Part shown: positions 1-6,307 of the stretch, piece after piece
Layout: each line of letters opens with the position of its first letter
Position numbering within the stretch: position 1 is the first letter of the stretch
Assembly (NCBI GenBank): GCA_023460615.1
Contig: JAEWPL010000111.1
Span: 1 to 8,375 of the forward strand
Origin: Pseudomonadota bacterium
GTDB taxonomy: Bacteria > Pseudomonadota > Gammaproteobacteria > Enterobacterales > Succinivibrionaceae
Length of the DNA: 8,375 nt
Direction: 5' to 3'
Notes under the pieces: generated by a model
Told to the model about the DNA's origin: nothing
The model's database searches: none
What the model saw: only the letters and a program-made list of their open reading frames with translations
Program-made: the position numbers and the translations under genes

Positions 1-1
1 C

Positions 2-862
2 AGTGAAGTTATTTGTGAGGCGGTAGAATCGATAACCAAAAGACAAATTACCTTTTTAACCAATGTCAGAGCAGAGCGTTCAAAATATTTAAAACTTGCA
101 AAAGAAAATGCAGAGGCAAATTTACTAGCTAAATTGTCAGATAAGAATACTGCAAAAAAGAGAATTGAATCTCTTGAGAAAATACTAAATCTAACCGGCA
201 TTGAGCATATGGAGTGTTATGACATCTCTCACACTCAAGGTGAGCTTACAGTAGCTTCCTGTGTAAATTTCAACAGGGATGGTCCTGACAGTCAGTATTA
301 CAGACGCTTTAATATTGAAGGTATTACTCCAGGTGACGACTTTGCTGCTATGCATCAAGTCTTAGAACGTCGCTTTAAAGATCCTACTAAAGGTTTGTTA
401 CCTGATCTTATCTTTATTGATGGTGGCAAGGGTCAATTAAAGCAAGCTGAAGAGGTGATCTCAAGGATCTTCTCACAATACCCTGAATTGACTCCACCTT
501 TAATTATGGCTGTTGCCAAAGGTGAGGGGAGAAAAGCAGGTTTAGAGACCCTGATAAAAGGCTACACCCACGAAGAGTTTCATTTAACTTTAGATGATCC
601 TGCCTTGCAACTAGTATTACATATCCGTGATGAATCCCACCGCTTTGCGATTACTGGTCACAGATTAAGACGACAAAAGGCTCGTACACATAGTAGCCTT
701 GAAGATCTTGAAGGTATTGGTCCAAAGAGAAGGCAAGCACTTTTAAAACACTTAGGTGGCATGAAAGAAGTATTAAACGCAAGTGTTGAAGAGATTAAGA
801 AGGTACCTGGTATTTCTGAAACTTTAGCTTTAGAGATTTATGACAAGCTACACGGTTTGTAA
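2..862 (+). CDS. uvrC: UvrABC system protein C, C-terminal part (5' end outside window)
   Basis: UvrC makes the incisions on both sides of a DNA lesion during nucleotide excision repair, after UvrA/UvrB have loaded on the damage. The frame is open from base 2, so the true start lies upstream; 286 residues are visible, against about 610 for E. coli UvrC. Visible residues 1-45 match the region just before the C-terminal nuclease. The RNase H-like endonuclease that makes the 5' incision follows, with its expected residues: Asp74 in YDISH, Asp113 in PGDD, Asp140 in IDGGKGQ and His213 in RDESH. The catalytic assignments are by comparison with E. coli Asp399, Asp438, Asp466 and His538. Residues about 231-286 form the tandem helix-hairpin-helix DNA-binding domain (GIGPKRR, VPGIS). 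The TTG at 134 is an internal codon, not a start. The gene ends at TAA and is followed by a hairpin terminator; no pgsA follows, unlike E. coli. Confidence 0.97.
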   Translation, partial: SEVICEAVESITKRQITFLTNVRAERSKYLKLAKENAEANLLAKLSDKNTAKKRIESLEKILNLTGIEHMECYDISHTQGELTVASCVNFNRDGPDSQYYRRFNIEGITPGDDFAAMHQVLERRFKDPTKGLLPDLIFIDGGKGQLKQAEEVISRIFSQYPELTPPLIMAVAKGEGRKAGLETLIKGYTHEEFHLTLDDPALQLVLHIRDESHRFAITGHRLRRQKARTHSSLEDLEGIGPKRRQALLKHLGGMKEVLNASVEEIKKVPGISETLALEIYDKLHGL

Positions 863-941
863 AGCTAGAGTGGATAGCTCATGCAATCATTAGATCTGCA
901 TTAACGTTAAACGCTTTTAAGGATAAGTATTTAGAAAAAAG

Positions 942-972
942 AAAGCCCTATATACAAGATATAGAGCTTTTT
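942..972. terminator. Bidirectional intrinsic terminator between uvrC and the MCP gene
   Basis: The arms 942-953 and 959-970 pair over 11 of 12 positions, with one C/A mismatch (947/965) and a 5-nt loop. The plus strand runs into five T residues (968-972). The minus strand reads into the complement of the A-rich run at 935-944, so it also has a U-rich tail. It lies 80 nt after the uvrC stop and 20 nt after the MCP stop, which suits shared termination of convergent genes. Confidence 0.85.
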
Positions 973-991
973 AAGTGATTATAGAATTTGA

Positions 992-2611
992 TTAGAACTT
1001 GAATCTGTGTAAGATACCTAACAAGTTCTCTAGTAACTCATTAGACTTCTCAACTTCATCTTTAGCTTCGCTACAATCCTTAGATAGAGACTCAGATGCA
1101 TGAGTAATATCCTGCATGTTGCCAGAGATCTCTGAGGTTGCAGTGGTTTGTTGCTCTGCAGCGGTTGCAATCTGAGTGATCTGAGCATTTACAGAGCTTA
1201 CTTGAACTGTAATGTTGTTTAATAACTCTTCGATGGTGCTTGCCTCAGTTGCTAATTCATCCATGCTCTTTACAGAGGACTGCATAGACTCGTTAGCGGT
1301 ATTAGCATTAGTTTGAATTTGGGTAACCATCTTAGTAATTTCTTGAGTAGAGCTTGATGTGCGAGATGCAAGGGCACGAACTTCATCTGCAACAACTGCG
1401 AAGCCCTTACCAGCTTCACCTGCACGAGCAGCCTCAATAGCAGCGTTTAGAGCTAGTAAGTTAGTTTGAGATGCGATGTCATCAATAGTCTGAACAATAG
1501 CACCAATCTTTTGTGCCTGATCTACTAAGGATTGAACATTTTCAGCATCTTGTTTTGACTTAACCACTTGATTCTGAATGCCTTCAATGGTTATCTGAAC
1601 CTTACGTACACCCTCTTGGGTAGTTTGGTTAGACTCATTAGAATTTGCTGCAGCAGATTCACAGTTCTTTGCAATATCGCCAGTTGTGGATACCATCTCG
1701 TCAGCAGCAGCTGCAACGGTTAGGGCACGTGACTGAGATTCTTGAGACTTCTGATTCATATCGTTAGATACTTCATCAATCTTACGGAAAGAGTTCTCAA
1801 TGTGCTCAGTTGCATCAGCAATAGTGTGTAAGTTTTGTTGCCAGTTTTGACGCATTACTTCTAAAGATTCTAGAAGTTTACCAAACTCGTCTTTGCGACC
1901 ATGGCTTGTCATTTGCTCTGATAGGTTACCGTTAGCAATATGAGAAGCATGGGTTACAGCATAATGTAGAATGCCCACAAATGACTTTGGTAACTTGTAA
2001 GCAATTACGCTTGAGAAAGCAACTGCAATTAAAACACAGATTAGAATGATAACAATTGGCTCAATTGTAGTTAGGGATTTAACTTCAGCGTCAACTCTGT
2101 CTAAGTAAGAGCTTACTAAATCGTTGATGATTACAAAGGAATCATTGATAGCAGGGTAGAACTCTTCGTTATAAGTTTCACGAGCATCACGAGAGTAACC
2201 TCTATCAAACATTTTTTCCATTTTGTTCTTGTACACATCAATTGCTTTTAGTACATCAGCTTTTAATTGCTCGAACTTCTTAACATCTTCAGGGTTTTGT
2301 AATTCAACTGCATTTAAGTCATTCTTAACAATTTCGATGTCTGCATCGGTTTTTGCTGCCTTGTCTTTGTCATAAGCACCAACATCGTTAACAAATAGCA
2401 CAATGTCGTCTCTGAATCTTGTTACTGAACGTGATACCGCTACCATTTTAGCGTATCTATCCTCAATAACTTGTTGAGCATAAACTGCCACATTTCTTGA
2501 GTTATTCAAGGTAACAATTGAAACAATAGAAATGATAATGGTAAGTAGGATTAAAGTACCTAAAGCTAAACCAAGTTTAGCTTTTACTCCTAAAGATGAT
2601 AGTGCATTCAT
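992..2611 (-). CDS. Methyl-accepting chemotaxis protein, 4-helix-bundle-type sensor
   Basis: This is a transmembrane chemoreceptor that controls CheA kinase through CheW and so biases flagellar rotation. With the ATG at 2609-2611 it has 539 residues. TM1 spans about 14-35, a periplasmic sensor of about 150 mostly helical residues spans 36-184 (size and pattern of 4HB_MCP, no Cache or PAS signature seen), and TM2 spans about 185-206. HAMP covers about 207-260 and the cytoplasmic signalling coiled coil about 270-539. The highly conserved hairpin tip is at about 375-418 (IDDIASQTNLLALNAAIEAA, then GKGFAVVADEVRALA). There is no C-terminal NWETF-like pentapeptide for CheR/CheB tethering; the protein ends HRFKF. 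An in-frame GTG four codons upstream (2621-2623) is possible, but the ATG start gives the usual MCP N-terminus; neither has a clear Shine-Dalgarno. The ligand cannot be told from sequence. A sigma-28-type promoter lies upstream. Confidence 0.96.
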   Translation of the reverse strand: MNALSSLGVKAKLGLALGTLILLTIIISIVSIVTLNNSRNVAVYAQQVIEDRYAKMVAVSRSVTRFRDDIVLFVNDVGAYDKDKAAKTDADIEIVKNDLNAVELQNPEDVKKFEQLKADVLKAIDVYKNKMEKMFDRGYSRDARETYNEEFYPAINDSFVIINDLVSSYLDRVDAEVKSLTTIEPIVIILICVLIAVAFSSVIAYKLPKSFVGILHYAVTHASHIANGNLSEQMTSHGRKDEFGKLLESLEVMRQNWQQNLHTIADATEHIENSFRKIDEVSNDMNQKSQESQSRALTVAAAADEMVSTTGDIAKNCESAAANSNESNQTTQEGVRKVQITIEGIQNQVVKSKQDAENVQSLVDQAQKIGAIVQTIDDIASQTNLLALNAAIEAARAGEAGKGFAVVADEVRALASRTSSSTQEITKMVTQIQTNANTANESMQSSVKSMDELATEASTIEELLNNITVQVSSVNAQITQIATAAEQQTTATSEISGNMQDITHASESLSKDCSEAKDEVEKSNELLENLLGILHRFKF

Positions 2612-2654
2612 AGTAATAATCACTTATTTAAAAAATTAAGATACACATAAACTT

Positions 2655-2684
2655 AAACGGAACAGAAAAATTCCGTAACCGTTT
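2655..2684. repeat. Overlapping inverted repeats in the MCP leader
   Basis: Two short inverted repeats share bases. AAACGG (2655-2660) pairs with CCGTTT (2679-2684), and ACGGAA (2657-2662) pairs with TTCCGT (2671-2676). They cannot both form as hairpins at once. They sit between the predicted promoters and the MCP start, so they could be an operator or an RNA leader structure; the function is not shown. Confidence 0.4.
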
Positions 2685-2689
2685 TCTTG

Positions 2690-2698
2690 ATTATAGCA
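2690..2698 (-). promoter_or_regulatory. Extended -10 promoter element for the MCP gene
   Basis: The minus strand reads TGCTATAAT, a perfect match to the extended -10 consensus TGnTATAAT of the main sigma factor. A weak -35 candidate TTTGAT lies at 2716-2711, with a short 15-bp spacer. The element lies about 80 bp upstream of the MCP ATG. In AT-rich DNA such matches can occur by chance, so this is a candidate only. Confidence 0.45.
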
Positions 2699-2784
2699 AA
2701 TCAATTTTAAATCAAAGTTAAATTGCTTCAATATGTTGATATAAAGCCGATTTAAAATTATTTTTTTATATAAACCTCACATTT

Positions 2785-2811
2785 TTATCGATCTAATTTG
2801 ATTTTTCTTTA
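2785..2811 (-). promoter_or_regulatory. Sigma-28 (FliA)-type promoter for the MCP gene
   Basis: On the minus strand the -35 TAAAGAAA (2811-2804), a spacer of exactly 11 bp and the -10 ATCGATAA (2792-2785) match the flagellar sigma-28 consensus TAAAGTTT-N11-GCCGATAA. The TAAAG core and CGATAA core are intact. It points at the MCP gene, a normal member of the late flagellar regulon. The leader would be about 165 nt. Confidence 0.65.
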
Positions 2812-2967
2812 ATCAAGAATGGCTAAATTTTAAGGTTCAATTTTGATCTTGCTTACAAATTTTTAAAGGAACAACTTTTTTAAACGGTTTGTTTAATCAA
2901 AGCTATCTTTAAAGGAGTGAGTAATTGTAAGAAAAATTAAGAGATAAATTAGGAAGTTAGATGGAGT

Positions 2968-3002
2968 AAGCTCAAGGCTATAGGAAAATAAGCCTTGAGC
3001 TT
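2968..3002 (-). terminator. Strong hairpin after the porin/DUF2057 cluster, possible terminator
   Basis: A perfect 12-bp inverted repeat (2968-2979 with 2991-3002) encloses an 11-nt loop, starting 13 nt beyond the DUF2057 stop codon. The position fits a 3' end structure for the minus-strand cluster. The expected U-tract is missing: the minus strand continues ACTCC. It may terminate weakly, protect the 3' end from exonucleases, or act with Rho. Confidence 0.5.
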
Positions 3003-3015
3003 TGGTAATGTCAAT

Positions 3016-3789
3016 TTAGTGAGCCATTACATATTTTACAAACTTAAGTTTAGTTGCATCGTCTGCTTGATTGTATAGACGTACTAACTCATTGTAGCTT
3101 GCAGCATTTGCTTTTGTTGATTTACCAGCAGTTGAGGTAGTCATGGCACTAGTATCACCGCCCATTGGCTCTAGACCAACAGAAGGTTGTTCATTTACTT
3201 GATTGTCATAAATGCCACCAGTGGTTGCACGAATAGTAGGTGCACCAGCTTTTGACATCTCAAGACCACGGTTAGGACCTGCAACATAATCAGGCTCATA
3301 TAATCTGTTTAAGCTCTTTAACTCATTGCGGTAATCACGCATCATGCTAAAGCCTTGATCAGAGGTTAGAATGAAGTAAGAAGCCTCATCCTTACCTAAA
3401 GTACGTCCATTGTTGTCGTTGAAGGTGGTGATCTTTTGATTAGCAATGTAGGTGTTAGCTTGAGACTCACTTAGTGGCTTTCTGTATTGGAAAGTTACTA
3501 CTTGATCGTTTTTGATATTCTCAAAGTTTAAAACTAAAGGATCAAGTGATTGAACAAGTCTTGAGTCAGAGCCGTTTTTAAAAGTATCTTTAAATACTAC
3601 TACGATTTGGTGCTTACCAGGAGTTAAGTTTACAGTACGGCTAAAACGGCTGTAATCAAAATCTGATTTACCATCTACAAGCTCTACATTGTAGTGCACA
3701 GGTACTTTAAAACCAGCATCAGCAAGGGCATTAAATGAAATTAAAGCACCTAGAGCTAGTAAAGATACTTTTAAAGATTTTTTTAACAT
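3016..3789 (-). CDS. Secreted DUF2057 (YccT-like) family protein
   Basis: The 257-residue protein has a clear Sec signal peptide: MLKKSLK, a hydrophobic core, and ALA at 21-23 as the likely cleavage site. It is therefore expected in the periplasm. The mature part resembles the DUF2057/YccT family: a beta-rich N-terminal half with the family's LTPGKHQIVVVF-type segment and a C-terminus (YNQADDATKLKFVKYV) that parallels the WFKLADPQTRNTFLQW region of E. coli YccT. A polar S/T/A/G-rich stretch at about 203-230 makes it longer than the roughly 220 residues of YccT. Family function is poorly understood; YccT has been linked to curli control in enterics, which should not be carried over here. A good Shine-Dalgarno (AAGGAA on the minus strand, 3801-3796) supports this start. 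It is the last gene of the cluster, 30 nt after the porin gene. Confidence 0.8.
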   Translation of the reverse strand: MLKKSLKVSLLALGALISFNALADAGFKVPVHYNVELVDGKSDFDYSRFSRTVNLTPGKHQIVVVFKDTFKNGSDSRLVQSLDPLVLNFENIKNDQVVTFQYRKPLSESQANTYIANQKITTFNDNNGRTLGKDEASYFILTSDQGFSMMRDYRNELKSLNRLYEPDYVAGPNRGLEMSKAGAPTIRATTGGIYDNQVNEQPSVGLEPMGGDTSAMTTSTAGKSTKANAASYNELVRLYNQADDATKLKFVKYVMAH

Positions 3790-3819
3790 TTTATATTCCT
3801 TAATCTAATTTCTAATTTT

Positions 3820-4947
3820 TTAGTATAGGTATTGAGCACCAACTATAACTTTATTCTCGTTGTAGCTCATATTCTCAATCTGTTTTATGCTATAGAACTT
3901 CTTAGCATGACCACCTAAATCCACTGCACCTTCTAAAAATACGTTGAAGGTTGGCATTATTTGATAATAGGTACCAAAGGTTAAATCGCTTAATAAATTA
4001 GTATCAGCAAAACGCTTTAAGCTATAACCTAAAGTGGCACTAAAGCCATTTTCAAAGTGGTAGTTTGCAATAGTTTCTAGTGCATAAAGGTGGTTAGTAA
4101 AATTGTCATATTTGGTTTGGGTGCCGTTTAGGGCAAGATACAAACCATCACCAAAATTACCATAAGTTATACTAAAGCCACGATCAATCTTGAAAGAAGG
4201 TTGCAGTACATTAGCAAAGGCATAATCTCTGTCAGAGCGGTGATACATCTTGATAAGATTATCGGTATAAAAAGCGCTACCGTCTGTTACATCTTTCTTT
4301 TTTAAATCGTAGTAAGAGATACCGTAGGCAATACCAATACCTGAACTTGTGGTAGTCGCAAGGGCAATGGCTGCACCATTTTTTAAATCTACATTACTGT
4401 CAGATACATCATCTACAGCAGTTTGATAGGATATTCTTAAATCAAAGCCCATAGCAGAGAGGGCATACATAAATAAACCTTGCTGATAATCTCCCCAAAC
4501 ATAGTGATCGTGAGCATAGGTATTTAATTGATTGTATACATCAGTTACACCAGTGATGGTGTAAAAAGCATTGTCACCACGGCCTAAGGTTAAAATACCG
4601 TATTGATGTCCATCAATACCAACATATTGACCTTTAGTTTTAAAATCGTCAAAGCCATTGCTGTCAGATGGCATCATCCATTCACTAAAAGCTACGGCAT
4701 CAGCATGCTCATTGATAATAGTTTTACCACTAATACCAAAATTTACAGCTGTATGTAGGGTATTGTCATGGTTACCTTTTTCTTTAACACTAGTTAAAGC
4801 TCTAGCACCTCTGTCGTTGCAAACCATAGCAGTGATATCACCAAAAATATCTAGTTTGCTTTCATGATTGTCATAAATATTGGCACTGTAAGCAGAAAAG
4901 CTACAAGCGGTGGTACTTAAAATTGCTAAATAGAGTTTTGTTTTCAT
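3820..4947 (-). CDS. Outer-membrane general porin, OmpC/Porin_4-like
   Basis: The 375-residue precursor has a signal peptide ending at about AYSA (19-22) and a mature chain of about 353 residues, normal for a 16-stranded trimeric porin. The mature N-terminus (NIYDNHESKLDIFGDITAMV) parallels the typical IYNKDGNKLDLYGK start of enteric porins. Alternating aromatic/hydrophobic strands recur, as in GQYVGIDGHQYGILTLGRGD, which matches the conserved 'G..YG.l..GR.' porin segment, and FSATLGYSLKRF. The chain ends in QYLY, an aromatic terminal residue suited to BAM recognition, though Tyr rather than the commoner Phe. A cysteine at 43 in the mature part is unusual for porins. It should form a diffusion channel; its substrate preference cannot be read. 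The start has only a weak purine-rich site (AAAGAA). The gene lies between the phosphatase (24 nt upstream) and DUF2057 (30 nt downstream), probably co-transcribed, although a private promoter inside the phosphatase 3' end is possible. Confidence 0.85.
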   Translation of the reverse strand: MKTKLYLAILSTTACSFSAYSANIYDNHESKLDIFGDITAMVCNDRGARALTSVKEKGNHDNTLHTAVNFGISGKTIINEHADAVAFSEWMMPSDSNGFDDFKTKGQYVGIDGHQYGILTLGRGDNAFYTITGVTDVYNQLNTYAHDHYVWGDYQQGLFMYALSAMGFDLRISYQTAVDDVSDSNVDLKNGAAIALATTTSSGIGIAYGISYYDLKKKDVTDGSAFYTDNLIKMYHRSDRDYAFANVLQPSFKIDRGFSITYGNFGDGLYLALNGTQTKYDNFTNHLYALETIANYHFENGFSATLGYSLKRFADTNLLSDLTFGTYYQIMPTFNVFLEGAVDLGGHAKKFYSIKQIENMSYNENKVIVGAQYLY

Positions 4948-4971
4948 ATATTTCTTTATAAAGATTATTAG

Positions 4972-5646
4972 TTAGCTTATTTTATCAAAAATAATGCTTA
5001 ATAGCTCATTAACATCTTTTACTTTATAAGTTCCACCCCAAGTGTCCACATCAGGACACTCATAAATTCCATACCCCCAAAGGGCAATAGCACTGTCAGT
5101 GTGGGCAGCAGAAGCTGCTTTAATATCATTTAAATGATCACCTACATATAATGTTTCACAGGCTTTAACCTGCAATTTTTGCATAGCTGTAAGTATAGGC
5201 TCTGGGTGTGGCTTTGAATGCGTTAAGGAATCACAACCTAAAACTAACTCAAAATTTTTACAAAATTCAAATTTTGATAAAACTTTATCTGCCATGTCTT
5301 TATATTTATTAGTAACTACAGCTGTCTTTATACCATTAGAATGTAAAGTTTTGATTAAGTTTTCAATACCATCAAAAGGAACAGTAGTATCTGCTATATG
5401 TTCTTTATAATAGTTTGCAAAGCAATCTCGCATATAGGTTTCAATACCGCTTGTCTCCCACAATTCTTTTTTAACCCCAAGCTTTAGCATTTCACGCATA
5501 CCTGCAGTAACTTTAGTGCGCAGTAATGCTTCATCAAGGGGAGCGTAGCCATATTTTTTTAAGGTATAGTTGCAGGCTACCATGATATCTTTAGCGGTGT
5601 CTAACAAGGTTCCGTCTAGATCAAAAATAACAGCTTTATAAATCAT
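4972..5646 (-). CDS. HAD-superfamily phosphatase, Gph (phosphoglycolate phosphatase)-like
   Basis: The 224-residue cytosolic protein has all four HAD motifs. Motif I is FDLDGT with nucleophile Asp9 and acid/base Asp11, motif II is VVTNK with Thr112, motif III is Lys145 in HSKPHPEP, and motif IV is GDHLND with Asp170 and Asp174. Residues about 15-85 form a helical C1-type cap. The late LWGYG segment is typical of the Gph/MupP/PgmB-like group. Likely chemistry is Mg-dependent hydrolysis of a small phosphate ester. Phosphoglycolate is the default guess, but MurNAc-6-phosphate or a sugar phosphate is possible, so no symbol is given. It opens the minus-strand cluster with the porin and diverges from apt across about 80 bp. 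The ATG has no clear Shine-Dalgarno, so a leaderless or weakly initiated message is possible. Confidence 0.88.
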   Translation of the reverse strand: MIYKAVIFDLDGTLLDTAKDIMVACNYTLKKYGYAPLDEALLRTKVTAGMREMLKLGVKKELWETSGIETYMRDCFANYYKEHIADTTVPFDGIENLIKTLHSNGIKTAVVTNKYKDMADKVLSKFEFCKNFELVLGCDSLTHSKPHPEPILTAMQKLQVKACETLYVGDHLNDIKAASAAHTDSAIALWGYGIYECPDVDTWGGTYKVKDVNELLSIIFDKIS

Positions 5647-5726
5647 TTAATTTTGTAAGTTTGTAATGTAAAATATTGACCTTGGAATTTTGGTCTTTGT
5701 TGTCTTTTTTATACAGTAAGGCTTCT
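5647..5726. promoter_or_regulatory. Divergent promoter region, phosphatase cluster / apt-dnaX
   Basis: This 80-bp gap separates genes transcribed in opposite directions and so must hold promoters for both. On the plus strand TAAAAT (5669-5674), preceded by TG, is the best -10 candidate, with no good -35. TATACA at 5710-5715 is too close to the apt ribosome site to serve. No convincing minus-strand match was found. The apt ribosome-binding site TAAGG is at 5717-5721. Confidence 0.35.
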
Positions 5727-6299
5727 ATGATTGATACTAGCACAATTTTAGATTTTGATAATCGTGTAGAGCAAATTAAATCTTCAATTAAATCAGTAAA
5801 AGATTTTCCTATTGAAGGTATTTTGTTTAGGGATATTACAACTTTACTTGAAGATCCTAAAGCTTACAAACAAACTATTGATTTGCTATATGAAGTTTTT
5901 AAAGATCAAAAAATCGAGGCTATTGTTGCAGCTGATGCTCGTGGCTTCTTATTTGGTAGTACTTTAGCTTATCTTTTAGGCTGTAAATTAGTTTTAGTAA
6001 GAAAACCTGGTAAACTCCCACGTCAAACCATAAGTCAAACTTATGATTTAGAGTACGGTCATGCAACTTTAGAGTTATCAAAAGAGTCTCTAAAAGAGGG
6101 TGAAAGAGTACTGCTAGTTGACGATTTACTTGCAACTGGTGGTACAGCAGGTGCCATGGTACAATTAGTGCGTCAAGTTAAAGCACAAGTAGTAGCTTTT
6201 GCTTTTGTCATCGAATTATTTGACTTAGGTGGCGCAAAATTATTAAAAGATCAATATAATGTTGATGTATTTAGTTTAGTAAAATTTCCAGGACATTAA
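5727..6299 (+). CDS. apt: Adenine phosphoribosyltransferase
   Basis: Apt converts adenine and PRPP to AMP and pyrophosphate, salvaging adenine in the cytosol. The 190-residue protein aligns along its length with E. coli Apt (183 residues). Visible signatures are SIKSVKDFPIEGILFRDITTLLEDP-type N-terminal adenine-site residues (about 20-44), ADARGFLFG (69-77), the flexible loop RKPGKLPRQT (92-101), and the PRPP-binding loop LLVDDLLATGGT (129-140). The C-terminus SLVKFPGH matches the family. The ATG at 5727 is chosen because TAAGG lies 5 nt upstream and the protein then has the family length; a TTG at 5676 would add 17 hydrophobic residues not found in Apt. dnaX follows after 8 nt, the gene order also seen in E. 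coli, so the two are probably one transcript. Confidence 0.96.
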   Translation: MIDTSTILDFDNRVEQIKSSIKSVKDFPIEGILFRDITTLLEDPKAYKQTIDLLYEVFKDQKIEAIVAADARGFLFGSTLAYLLGCKLVLVRKPGKLPRQTISQTYDLEYGHATLELSKESLKEGERVLLVDDLLATGGTAGAMVQLVRQVKAQVVAFAFVIELFDLGGAKLLKDQYNVDVFSLVKFPGH

Positions 6300-6307
6300 A
6301 AAGTTCT

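Larger units (their letters stand above)
2612..3015. other. AT-rich non-coding region upstream of the MCP gene
   Basis: About 400 bp with no convincing coding frame on either strand; stops are frequent and homopolymer A/T runs abound. It carries, on the minus strand, a sigma-28-like promoter, an extended -10 element and overlapping inverted repeats, all pointing toward the MCP gene. At its right end is the hairpin that follows the DUF2057 gene. I see no tRNA, no riboswitch that I recognise and no repeat array. Confidence 0.7.

Noticed and set aside
901..910. Perfect 10-bp palindrome TTAACGTTAA after uvrC
   Set aside because: Short and AT-rich with no extended symmetry; it lies downstream of uvrC and away from any gene start, so chance is enough to explain it.
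2612..2623. GTG start four codons upstream for the MCP gene
   Set aside because: It is possible, but the ATG at 2609-2611 gives the usual MCP N-terminus and the GTG has no better ribosome site.
2742..2753. Plus-strand GCCGAT resembling a sigma-28 -10 element
   Set aside because: No TAAA-type -35 at the right spacing, and it points away from the MCP gene with no plus-strand gene behind it.
2913..2940. Tiny plus-strand ORF with an AGGAG-like site (GTG at 2917, 7 codons)
   Set aside because: Too short, the putative ribosome site abuts the start, and nothing else supports translation there.
4658..4867. 69-codon plus-strand open frame inside the porin gene
   Set aside because: It is antisense to a convincing porin gene, has no ribosome site or family resemblance, and its hydrophobic look follows from the complementary strand of the porin.
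5676..5726. TTG start that would extend apt by 17 residues
   Set aside because: The added residues do not match Apt, while the ATG at 5727 has a good TAAGG site 5 nt upstream and gives the family length.
5920..6135. 71-codon minus-strand open frame inside apt
   Set aside because: It overlaps the conserved core of Apt on the opposite strand and shows no signal of its own.
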